NCBI GenBank assembly: GCA_015680685.1
Contig: MNCI01000903.1
Coordinates: 172,571 to 200,070 of the forward strand
Length of the DNA stretch: 27,500 nt
Direction: 5' to 3'
Origin: Gnetum montanum
Taxonomy: Eukaryota; Streptophyta; Gnetopsida; Gnetales; Gnetaceae
This document shows positions 9,831 to 19,693 of the stretch, piece by piece. Position numbers and translations under genes: made by a program. Position 1 is the stretch's first letter; every line of letters begins with the position of its first letter. Below the pieces are notes generated by a model that saw only the letters and a list, made by a program, of their open reading frames with translations, was not told the DNA's origin and did no database searches.

Positions 9831-10424
9831 GAGCTCCCTCTATGGGAGCATTCTCCCTGAGTACACCTTGCACTACGCACGTGAGAGTGGTCTCTTGGAG
9901 AGTTCCCTCATTGAGAGCGTTCTCTCAGAGCGCAACCTCCATGAGAGTGCCCTCCCTGAGAATGGGCTCACTAAGGATGCCCTCTCCAATAGCGTCCTCC
10001 TTAAGACTTCCCTTTGCGAGATCATTCTCTGTGAGAGCGGCCTCTGTTAGAGAAGCCTCCCTGAGAGCATTCTCCTTGAGATCACCCTCCCTAAGAGTGC
10101 CTTGTGCTATGCTCATGAGAGTGTTCTCCTTGAGAGCGCCCTCATTGAAAGCGTTCTCTCAAAGAGCACCCTCTGTTAGAGGGGTGTTCCTGAGAGCATT
10201 CTCGCTGAGTGCACCCTCTTTGAGAGTGCCTTGCATTATGCATGTGAGAATGCTCTCCTCGAGAGCATGCTCATTGAGAGCATTATCATGGAGAGCAGCC
10301 TTTGTTAGAGCATTCTTGCTGAGAGCGCCCTCCCCAAGAGATCTCTCTATGAGAGCATTTTCCTTGAGGGCACCCTTACTTGGTGCTCTCTCTCTCTGAG
10401 AACGCTCTTTTTGAGAACGTGGTG

Positions 10425-10575
10425 TTCATGACCAAATCTATAAGGGTGCAAGATGGTATGGCTAAAATTGGCCCAATAAGCATATATAGGGAGAGGTAGC
10501 GTTCTTCCTGGGAGCATCGCACGATGGTCTCATGAGAGCGCTCTCACGAGAGTGCCTCGCATAGCTGCGCTGGCA
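10425..10575 (+). promoter_or_regulatory. Promoter-like module M8
   Basis: Core CATATATAGGGAGAGGTAG at 10481-10499, preceded by GGCTAAAATTGGCCCAATAA. This is the first module in the window to have TATATAGGG rather than TATATGGGG, so it is closer to the plant Pol I consensus. Confidence 0.55.
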
Positions 10576-10905
10576 AGAGCGCGCTCTCATGAGAGCGTCT
10601 CATGCAGCGCTTGTGAGAGCACTCTCTGTGGGAGTGCTTCTTGCTGCGCACGTGATGGTGTTCTCTCAAGGAGTGTCCTCCATCAGAGAGCCTTGCATTG
10701 TGCATTTGAGAGCGTTCTCAATGAGAGAGCCCTCGTTGAGAGAATTTTGTTGTAGAGTGCTATTTCTGGGAGTGGCCTCCCTGAAACCGTTCTCCACGAG
10801 AATGCCCTCCTTGAGAGCGTTCTTCATGAGAGCGCCCTCCTTGAGCACGCTCTCGGTGGGAGCACCCTCCATGAGAATGCTCTCCTAGAGAGCGCCCTCC
10901 TTGAG
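10500..10905 (+). repeat. 15-bp array between the convergent modules; duplicate of 8810-9215
   Basis: The succession of variant 15-mers here parallels 8810-9215, for example GAGAGCACTCTCTGTGGGAG, then a CACGTGATGG segment, then TTTGAGAGCGTTCTCAATGA. The duplication includes modules M7 and M8 at its left end. Confidence 0.8.
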
Positions 10906-11030
10906 AGTGCGCTCCCAGGGAGAACACTATCTCTCCCTATATATGTTGATTGGGCTAGTTTTAGCCATACTGTCCCGTGCCCTTATGAATTTGGTCACGA
11001 AGCTCCATTCGGCCAACGCTTGGTTGAGAG
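10905..11030 (-). promoter_or_regulatory. Promoter-like module M9, inverted
   Basis: Read on the minus strand from 11030 this gives GGAGCTTCGTGACCAAATTC, ATAAGGGCACGGGACAGTAT, GGCTAAAACTAGCCCAATCA, the core CATATATAGGGAGAGATAG (core at 10927-10945 on the plus strand) and GTGTTCTCCCTGGGAGC. All module parts are in order but point left, against the rRNA genes and towards M8. It is the only inverted member found. Confidence 0.6.
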
Positions 11031-14000
11031 CATCTCCTAAATAATGTTATCGGTGAGAGCGGACTTTCGGAGAGCATTCTCCTTGAGAGTGCCTTGGGCT
11101 AGCACGTGACATTGTTCTCCTGGAGAGTGCCTTCGTTGAGAGCTCCTTTTCAAAGGGTGCCCTCCCCAAGAGCGACCTCCTTAAGAGCACCTTGCATTGC
11201 GCACCTGAGAGTGTTCTCCTTGAGAGCGTACTTGTTGAGAGCGTTCTCTTGGAGAGTGCCCTTCTTGAGATCGGTCTCACCAGGGGTGCCCTCCCTGAGA
11301 GCATTCTCGTTGAGAGCGCCCTTCGTAAGAGTGGCCTTCTAAAGAGCCCTCGTTGGGAGCATTCTCCCTGTAACACCCTGGTTGAGAGCATTCTGTCGTA
11401 GATCGCCCTTCCTAAGAGCATCCTCCCTAAGAATGCCCTCCTTGAGAGTGGTCTCCCTGAGGATGTCCTCATGGGTAGCGTTCTCCCTGGTGCACCCTCA
11501 TTGAGAGCGTTCTCCCTAGAGAATGCCCTCCTTGAAAGCGGTCTCCCTGAGAACGCGCTCATGGGGAGCGGTCTTCGTAAGAGTGCCCTCCTTGAGAATG
11601 CCCTTCTTGAGAGAGATCTTGCTGAGGATGACTTCATCATGAACATTCTCCCCTTGAGCACCCTCATCGAGAGCAGTCTCCTTGGGAGCGGTCTTCCTAA
11701 GTGTGCCCTCCCTGAGAAAGCCCTCCTTGAGAGCAATCTCACTAAGGATGCCCTCATCGGGAGTGCTCTCCCTGGAGTGCCCTCATTGAGAGTGCCCTCA
11801 TTGGGAGGAGTCTCCTTGGGAGCGGTCTTCCTAAGAGTGCCCTCCCTGAGAATGCCCTCCTTGAGAGCAATCTCATTGAGGATGCTTTCATCAGGAGCGT
11901 TCTCCCTGGAGCACCCTCGTTGAGAGCGGTCTCCTTGGAGAATGCCCTCCTTGAGAGAGGTCTTTGTGACAACACCCTCATTGGAGCATTCTCCTTGGAG
12001 TGCCCTCATTGAGAGCATTTTGTTGAAGAGTGCACTCCTTGAGAGTGTTCTCCCTGAGATCATCCTCCGTTAGAGTGGCCTCCATGAGAGCATTCTCCAT
12101 GAGAGCACCTTGCGCTACGCATGTGAGAGTTTTCAGCTTGAGAGCATTCTTTCGTAGAGCACCCTTCGTAAGAGCCTCCTCCCTAAGAACGCTCTCCTTG
12201 AGAGCGGTCTCCCTGAGGACATCCTCATCGGTAGCGTTCTCCCTGTTGCACCCTCGTGGAAAGCGGTCTCCCTGGAGAATGCCCTCCTTGAGAGAGGTCT
12301 TTGTGACAACACCCTCATTGGAGCATTCTCCTTGGAGTGCCCTCATTGAGAGTGCCCTCATTGGGAGGAGTCTCCTTGGGAGCGGTCTTCCTAAGAGTGC
12401 CCTCCCTGAGAACGCCCTCGTTGAGAGCGATCTCGCTGCGGATGCCCTCATGGATAGCATTCTCGCTATTGCGCCCTTGTGGAGAGCGGTCTCCCTGGAG
12501 AACGCCCTCCTTGAGAGCGATCTCCTTGAGAGCGCCCTCATGGGCAGCAGTCTTCGTAAGAGTGCCCTCCTTGAGAACACCCTTCTTGAGAGCGATCTTG
12601 CTAAGGATGACTTCATCATGAACGTTCTCCCCTCGAGCACCCTCATCGGGAGAAGTCTCCTTGGGAGCGATCTTCCTAAGTGTGCCCTCCCTGAGAATGC
12701 CCTCCTTGAGAGCAATCTCACTGAGGACGCCCTCATCAGGAGCACTCTCCCTGGAGTGCCCTCATTGAGAGAGCCCTCGTCGGGAGGAGTCTCCTTGGGA
12801 GCAGTCTTCCTAAGAGTGCCCTCCCTGAGAATGCCCTCCTTGAGAGCAATCTCACTAAGGATGCTTTCATCAGGAGCGTTCTCCTTGGAGTGTCCTCGTT
12901 GAGAGCGGTCTCCCTGGAGAATGCCCTCCTTGTGAGCGGTCTTTGTGACAGCGCCCTCATCGAAAGAATTCTCCTTGGAGCACCCTCATTGAGAGCGTTT
13001 TGTCGAAGATTTCCCTCCTTGAGAGTGTTCTCGTTGAGAGCATCCTCCGTTAGAGTAGCCTCTGTGAGAGCGTTCTCCATGAGAGCACCTTGCGTTACGC
13101 ACATGAGATTTTTCAGCTTGAGAGCGTTCTTTTGTAGAGTGCCCTCCCTAAGAGCGTCCTCCCTGGGAACGCCCTTCTTGAGAGCGGTCTCCCTGAGGAC
13201 GTCCTCATCGATAGCGTTCTCCTTGGAGCGTCCTCGTTGAGAGCGGTCTCTCTGAGAGCACGCTCATGGGGAGTGGTCTACTTGAGAGTGGTCTTCGTAA
13301 GAGTGCCCTCCCTGAGAATGCCCTCCATAAGAATAGTCTCCCTGAGGAAGCCTTCATCAGGAGCGTTCTCCCTAGAGCACCTTCATTGAGAGCGCCCCCA
13401 TCGGGAGCAGTCTCCTTGGGAGCGCCCTTCCTAAGAGCGCCCTCCCTAAGAACACCCTCCTTGAGAGCGGTATCCCTAAGGACGTCCTCATGGGTAGCGT
13501 TCTCCCTGTTGCACCCTCGTGGAAAGCGGTCTCCCTGGAGAATGCCCTCCTTGAGAGCAGTCTCCCTGAGAGCATGCTCATGGGCAGCGGTCTTCGTAAG
13601 AGTGCCCTCCTTGAGAACACCCTTCTTGAGAGTGATCTTGCTGAGGCCGACTTCATCGTGAACGTTCTCCCCTTGAGTGCCCTCATCGGGAGCAGTCTCC
13701 TTGGGAGCGGTCTTCCTAAGTGTGCCCTCCCTAAGAATGTCCTCCTTGAGAGCAATCTCACTGAGGACAACCTCATCGGGAGAGCTCTCCCTGGAGCGCC
13801 CTCATTGAGAGCGCCCTCGTCGGGAGGAGTCTCCTTGGGAGTGATCTTCCTAAAAGCACCCTCCCTGAGAACGCCCTCCTTGAGAGCAATCTAACTGACG
13901 ACGCTTTCATCAGGAGTGCTCTCCCTGGAGCGCCCTCATTGAGAGCGGTCTCCCTAGAGAATGTCCTCCTTGAGAGCGGTCTTTGTGACAGCACCCTCAT

Positions 14001-16918
14001 CGGAAGCATTCTCCTTGGAGCACCCTCATTGAGAGTGTTTTGACGAATAGAGCATCATCCGTTAGAGCGGCCTCCGTGAGAGCGTTCTCCATGAGAGCAC
14101 CTTGCGCTACGCATGTGAGAGTTTTCAGCTTGAGAGCATTCTTTCGTAGAGTGCCCTTCCTAAGAGTGTCCTCCCTGAGAACACCCTCCTTGAGAGTGGT
14201 CTCCCTGAGGACATCCTCATTGGTAGCATTCTCCTTGAAGCACCCTCGTTGAGAGCGGTCTCTCTGAGAGCGCGCTCATGGGGAGCGGTCTACTTGAGAG
14301 CGGTCTTTGTAAGAGTGCCCTCCCTGAGAACGCCCTCCCTGAGAATGGTCTCCCTGAGGATGCCTTCATCGGGAGCATTTTCCCTGGAGCGCCTTCATTG
14401 AGAGCACCCCCATTGGGAGCAGTCTCCCTGGGAGTGCCCTCCCTGAGAATGCCCTCATTGAGAGCGATCTCACTATGGACGCCCTCATGGGTAGCGTTCT
14501 CGCTGTTGTGCCCTCGTGGAGAGTGGTCTCCCTGGAGAACAACCTTCTTGAGAGTGGTCTCCCTGAGAGCATGCTCATGGGGAGCGGTCTTTGTAAGAGT
14601 GCCCTCCTTGAGAACGCCCTTCTTGAGAACGATCTTGCTGAGGACGACTTCATCGTGAATGTTCTCCCCTCGAATGCCCTCATCGGGAGAAGTCTCCTTG
14701 GGAGAGGTCTTCCTAAGTATGCCCTCCTTGAGAACGCCCTCCTTGAGAGCAATCTCACTTAGGACACCCTCATCGGGAGCGCTCTCCCTGGAGTGCCCTC
14801 ATTGCGAGCGCCCTCGTCGGGAGGAGTCTCCCTTGGGGCGGTCTTCCTAAGAGTGCCCTCCCTGAGAATGCCCTCCTTGAGAGCAATCTCACTGAGAACG
14901 CTTTCACCAGGAGCATTCTCCCTGGAGCGCCCTCATTCAGAGCAGTCTCCCTAGAGAATGCCCTCCTTGAGAGCGGTCTCTGTGACAGCACCCTCATCAG
15001 AAGCATTCTCCTTGGAGCGCCCTCATTGAGAGCGTTTTGTCGAAGAGTGCCCTCCTTGAGAGTGTTCTCCCTAAGAGCATCCTCCGTTAGAGCGGCCTCC
15101 ATGAGAGTAGTCTCCCTAAGGACGTCCTCATCGGTAGCGTTCTCCTTGGAGCACCCTCATTGAGAGCTGTCTCTCTGAGAGCGCGCTCATGGGGAGCGGT
15201 CTACTTGAGAGCGGTTTTCGTAAGAGTGCCCTCCCTGAGAATGGTCTCCCTGAGGACGCCTTCATCGGGAGCATTCTCCCTGGAGCGTCTTCATTGAGAG
15301 TGCCCCCATCGGGAGCAGTCTCCTTGGGAGTGCCCTTCCTAAGAGCGCCCTCCTTGAGAACACCCTCGTTGAGAGCGATCTCACTGTAGACACCATCATG
15401 GGTAGCATTCTCCCTGTTGCACCCTCGTAAGAGTGCGCTCATGGGCAGCGGTCTTTGTAAGAGTGCCCTCCTTGAGAACACCCTTCTTGAGAGTGATCTT
15501 GCTGAGGACGACTTCATCATGAATGTTCTCCCCTCGAGCACCCTCATCGGGAGTGGTCTTCCTAAGTGTGCCCTCCCTGAGAACGCCCTCCTTGAGAGCA
15601 ATCTCACTAAGGACACCCTCATCGGGAGCGCTCTCCCTGGAGCGCCATCATTGAGAACAACCTCGTCGGGAGGAGTCTCCTTGGGAGTGGTCTTCCTAAG
15701 AGTGCCTTCCCTGAGAACGCCCTCCTTGAGAGAAATCTCACTGAGGAAGCTTTCATCGGGAGCGTTCTCCCTGGAGTGCCCTCGTTGAGAGCGGTATCCC
15801 TAGAGAATGCCCTCCTTGAGAGCGGTCTCTATGAAAACGCTCTCATCAAAAGCGTTCTCCTTGAAGTGCCCTCATTGAGAGTGTTTTTTTAAAGAGTGCC
15901 CTCCTTAAGAGCATTCTCCCTGAGAGCATCCTTCATTAGAGCAGCCTCCATGAGAGCGTTCTCCATGAGAGCGCCTTGCGTTACACACGTGAGAGTTTTC
16001 AGCTTCAGAGCATTCTTTCGTTGAGCGCCCTTCCTAAGAGCATCCTCCCGGAGAACGCCCTCCTTGGGAGTGGTCTCCCTGAGGATGTCCTCATTGGTAG
16101 CGTTCTTGTTTGAGCGCCCTCGTTGAGAGCGGTCTCTCTGAGAGCACGCTCATGGGGAGCGGTCTACTTAAGAGAGGTCTTTGTAAGAGTGCCCTCCCTG
16201 AGAACGGTCTCCCTGAGGACACCTTCATCAGGAGCATTCTCCCTGGAGCACCTTCATTTAGAGCACCCCCATCGGGAGCAGTCTCCTTGGGAGCGGTCTT
16301 CCTAAGAGTATCCTCCCTGAGAACGCACGCCCTCATTGAGAGCGATCTCACTGCGGACGCCCTCACTGAGATCGGTGTCGCTGGGGATGCCCTCTTTGAG
16401 AGCGTTCTCCCTTAGAGCGACCTCACGTTGCACCTTACATTGCACACGTGAGAGTATTCTCCTCGAGAGCGCCCTTGTTGAGAGCGTTCTCTTTTAGAGC
16501 CCCCTTCTTGAGATCGGTCTTGCTAGGGTGCCCTCCCCTAGAGCGTTCTCCTTGAGAGCACCCTCCGTTAGAGCAGCCTTTCGAAGAGCTTTCTCCTTGA
16601 GAGGGCCCTCGATGGGAGCATTCTCCCTGTAACACCCTGGTTGAGAGCACTGTGTTGAAGAGTGTACTCCCTGAGAGCTACCTCCGTCAGAGTGGCCTCC
16701 ATAAGAGCGTTCTCCTTAAGAGTGCCTTGCACCCTTGTGTGAATGTTCTCCTTGAGAGAGTCATCATTGAGAGTGTTCTTTGGAAGAGCACCCTCCCTGA
16801 GAACACGCTCCATGAGAGCGCCCTCTGTTAGAGTGGCCTTTCGAAGAGCGTTCTCTTTGAGAACTCCCTGCTAGAGAGCGCCTTGCACCATGCACGTGAG
16901 AGTGCTCTCCTTGAGCTG
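11031..16918 (+). repeat. 15-bp GAGAGC-type tandem array, main block
   Basis: About 5.9 kb of variant 15-base units, with common forms GAGAGCGGTCTCCCT, GAGAATGCCCTCCTT and GAGGACGCCCTCATC. Many units are near-palindromic, for example GAGAGCGTTCTC and GAGAGCGCGCTC. Frames of up to about 340 codons on both strands follow from the 15-base period and are not considered genes. The block is organised into the higher-order repeats described separately. Confidence 0.9.
11470..16400 (+). repeat. Higher-order repeat of about 1 kb within the 15-bp array
   Basis: A landmark segment (CATCCTCCGTTAGAG, GAGAGCACCTTGCGCTACGC, then TTTCAGCTTGAGAGC) recurs with TTTCAGCTT at about 12131, 13111, 14123 and 15997, so spacing is roughly 980, 1012 and 1874 bases. 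The double gap fits one further copy near 15050-15120 that keeps CATCCTCCGTTAGAGCGGCC but has lost the CTACGC...TTTCAGCTT part. Between landmarks the order of variant 15-mers is also shared (GATGACTTCATCATGAACGT and CATCGGGAGCAGTCTCCTTG types). Confidence 0.75.
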
Positions 16919-17165
16919 GTCCTTCGTGGTCAAATTTATAAGGATGCGGGACGGTATGGCTAAAACTGGCGCAATCAACATATATAGGGGGAGGTAGAGT
17001 TGATGAGCGGTCAGAGTGATAGAGTGATACATGGGTTTCTCCCCTCAAGGATGCCTTTCCCTGCCCACCATATCGCAGCCTCATTGTTCACGTCCATGAC
17101 CGGCGAGCCTTGGTTGGGAAGAAGGATAGCCCCAGAGAAGGCGGTGTCCTCGTTTACGATTTGAG
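16919..17165 (+). promoter_or_regulatory. Spacer promoter candidate M10
   Basis: Contains TCAAATTTATAAGGATGCGG, GGCTAAAACTGGCGCAATCA and the core ACATATATAGGGGGAGGTAG at 16979-16998, a close match to the plant Pol I initiation sequence TATATA(A/G)GGGG. Unlike M1-M9 it continues into about 170 bases shared with the gene-proximal module M11, including GAGTGATAGAGTGATACATG and GAAGGCGGTGTCCTCGTTTA. It lies about 2.5 kb upstream of M11 and reads as a duplicated promoter. Confidence 0.6.
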
Positions 17166-17209
17166 ATAAAAGGCTTGCAGCGTTGTGGGCATGTTCCATG
17201 TGGTTGGTT

Positions 17210-19400
17210 GCCCTGGAGCATTCTTCTTGGAGCGCCATGGTTGAGAGCTCCCTCTGGACAAGTGCTCTCCCTCAAAGGGACCTCCCTGAGTGCACTCTAT
17301 GTTATGCATGCGAGAGTGTTCTCCTGGAGAGCACCCTTGTTGAGATTGTTCTCTTGGAGAGCTACCTCCATTAGAACACTGTCATTGAGATCGGTTTATC
17401 TAGGGACACCCTCGTTGAGAGAGTCCCTCTTTAAGAGTGTTCTACGTGAGATTGCCCTCCTCGAGAGCATTCTCCTTGAGAGCTCTCTCCCTTAGAACGA
17501 CCTCTCTCAAAGGGTTCTCCTCTAGAGCACCTTGCGTTGTGCACGTGAGAGTGTTCTCCCTGAGAACGCCTTTGTTGAGAGCATTCTCTTGGAGAGTGGC
17601 CTCCATTAGAATGCCTTCCTTGAGAGCAGGCTCTGTGACATCGCCCTTGATGAGAGCATTGTTTTTAGGAGTGCCCTTCATTAGAGGGGCCTTCGGAAGA
17701 GCGTTCTCTTTGAGAGCACTCTTATTGAGATCATTCTGTCAAGGAGTCCCTTCGTTTAGAGTGTGCCTTTCACGAGAGCATTTTCCCTGAGAGCGGCCTC
17801 TATGAGAACATTCTTGCTGAGGACATGTTCTCTGATTATCTTGTGCTACGCCCGTGAGAGCGTTCTTCTTGAGAGCGCCCTCGTTGAGAGCTCTTTCTCA
17901 GAAGGTGCCCTCTTAGAGAATGATCTTCGTTAGTGCAAGCACCCTCAGAGCGCTTGACCTAAGATCACCTTGTATTACGCACATGATAGTGTTCTCCCCG
18001 AGAGTGCTGTTGTTGGGAGCGTTCTCTTGGAGAGCGTCCTCCATTACAGTGCCCTCATTGAGATCAGTCTGGTTGAGGACGCTCTCCTTGAGAGTGTTCT
18101 TCTTCAGAGTGCCCTCTATTAGAGCGACCATCTGATAAGTGTTCTCTTTGAGGGTGCCCTCTCCTGGATCGTTCTTCATAGAGTGCCCTCGTCAAGATTG
18201 TTCTATCAAAGGATGCCCTCATTTAGATCGTCTTTGCTAAGATCATTCTTCCTAAGAGCGGTCTCTATGAAAGTGTTCTCCTTGAGAGCTTCCTCCATGA
18301 TGGCGTTGTCCATGGGATCACCTTGCGTTATGCACGTGAGAGTGTTCACCTTGAGAGTTCCGTCATTGAGAACACTTGTATCAGAGAGTGCAGTTCCAAA
18401 GAGTACCCTCCCTGAGAATGGTGTCGTTGAGGATGCCCTTCGTCCTCCTTAAGAATGTTCTCGGTGGTAGCGGCCTCTCTAGGAGCGCGCTCCATTAGAG
18501 CTGCTTTTTGGATAGTGTTCTCCTTGAGAGCACCTTCCTCGAGAGTGCTTAGCATTAGTCACGTGAGAGTGTTCTCCTGGAGAGTGCCCTCGTTGAGAGC
18601 TCGCTCTTGAAGGATGCCCTCCCAGAAAGACACCCTCCTTGGCAGTGTCCTCCTTGAGAACGTTGTACATGAGATTGCCTTCCTTGAGAGCATTCTCCTA
18701 GACAGCACCCTGCTAAAGTGGCCTTCCATTTGAGCGTTCTCCATGGAGCACCGTCATCGAGAACGTTTTGCTGAAGAGCGCCCTCCAGTAGAGCAGCCAT
18801 TGCAGGAGCGTTCTCCTCAAGAGCAGATTCGATGAAAGTGTTGTCCATGAGAGTACCTTGCGTCATGCATACAAGAGTGTTCTTCTTGAGAGTGCCGACG
18901 TTGAGAACGCTTGTATCAGAGAGTGCCCTTCTTAAGAGTGCCTTTCTTGAGAATGCATTCGCTGAGAATGGTCTCGTTGAGGACGCCCTCTTGGAGAGCG
19001 TCCTCCTTAAGAATGTTTTTTTTGAGAGCGCTCTTGTTGAGATCATTCTCTTGGAGAGCTATGTCCATTGGAACTCCCTCTTTGAGATCGGCCTCTCAGT
19101 GGATGCCCTCTTTCTGAGAGCGTCATCTTGGAGAGTGCTATCGATGAGAGCGCCGTGCGCCCTTGTGTGAGTGTTCTCCTCGAGAGCATCCTCGTTGTGA
19201 GCAGCCTTCGTACAAGTGCCCTCGTTGAGAAGGCCCTTCATGAGAGCAATCTCCCCGAGGACGCCCATCTCGAGAGGGTCCTCCATAATAACGTTCTCCT
19301 TGAGACCGCCCTTACTTAGAGCGGCCCTTGGGAGAGCGTTCTCCTTGAGCACGCCCTCCTCTTTGAGTGGGTTCAATGATAGAGGTGAGGGCGATCTCAT
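17210..19400 (+). repeat. 15-bp GAGAGC-type tandem array, last block
   Basis: More diverged units of the same 15-base family fill the space between M10 and M11, with forms such as GAGAGCGTTCTCTTGG and GAGTGCCCTCATTGA. No gene is supported. Open frames show the same five-residue periodicity as elsewhere in the array. Confidence 0.85.
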
Positions 19401-19406
19401 CGATTT

Positions 19407-19652
19407 GGTCCTTCATGACCAAATTTATAAGGGTGTGGGACGGTATGGCTAAAACTAGCCCAATCCACATATATAGGGGGAGGTAGAGTTGACGAGAGGT
19501 TGGAGCGATAGAGTGATACATGGATTTCTCCCCCCAGGGATGTTTTGCCTTGCCCACGATATCACGGCATGGTTGCTCATGTGGGTGACTTGCAAGGCTT
19601 GTTGGGAAGAAGGATAACCCCGGAGAAGGCGGTGTCCTCATTTACGATTTGA
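19407..19652 (+). promoter_or_regulatory. Best candidate for the 45S gene promoter (M11)
   Basis: This is the last module before 18S. It has GGTCCTTCATGACCAAATTT, ATAAGGGTGTGGGACGGTAT, GGCTAAAACTAGCCCAATCC and the core ACATATATAGGGGGAGGTAG at 19467-19486. Known plant RNA polymerase I promoters share TATATA(A/G)GGGG with initiation at the purine after TATATA, so a start near 19476 is predicted. Downstream, AGAGTTGACGAGAGGTTGG and a GATAGAGTGATACATGGATT segment are shared with M10. No other such core was seen between here and 18S, which supports its role as gene promoter and gives a 5' ETS of about 4.7 kb. Confidence 0.65.
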
Positions 19653-19693
19653 TTTAGGTGACCATTTCGTGCTGGTAGCACATTGAAAATAGG

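Larger units (their letters stand above)
8405..10425 (+). repeat. 15-bp GAGAGC-type tandem array, first block
   Basis: Head-to-tail copies of a variable 15-base unit close to GAGAGCGCCCTCCTT or GAGAGTGTTCTCCTT fill this block, apart from module M7. Because 15 is a multiple of three and stops are rare, both strands show long low-complexity frames with a five-residue period (forms of SLRAP and ESALL). I treat these as artefacts. Confidence 0.9.

Noticed and set aside
10905-11030. M9 as the end of an inverted-repeat transposon paired with M8
   Set aside because: The intervening sequence is ordinary 15-bp array, and the M8 side is itself a direct duplicate of the M7 block. A simple inversion or inverted insertion of one module is enough.
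11047-12902. Frames of 338 codons (minus) and 290 codons (plus) rich in S, L, R, A and E
   Set aside because: They overlap on opposite strands, show a five-residue period equal to the 15-bp DNA unit and vary as the DNA repeat does. No domain or start context supports translation.
5768-19400. A transposable element inserted in the IGS
   Set aside because: I saw no long terminal repeats, target duplications, terminal inverted repeats or transposase-like frames; all structure is explained by local tandem and block duplication.
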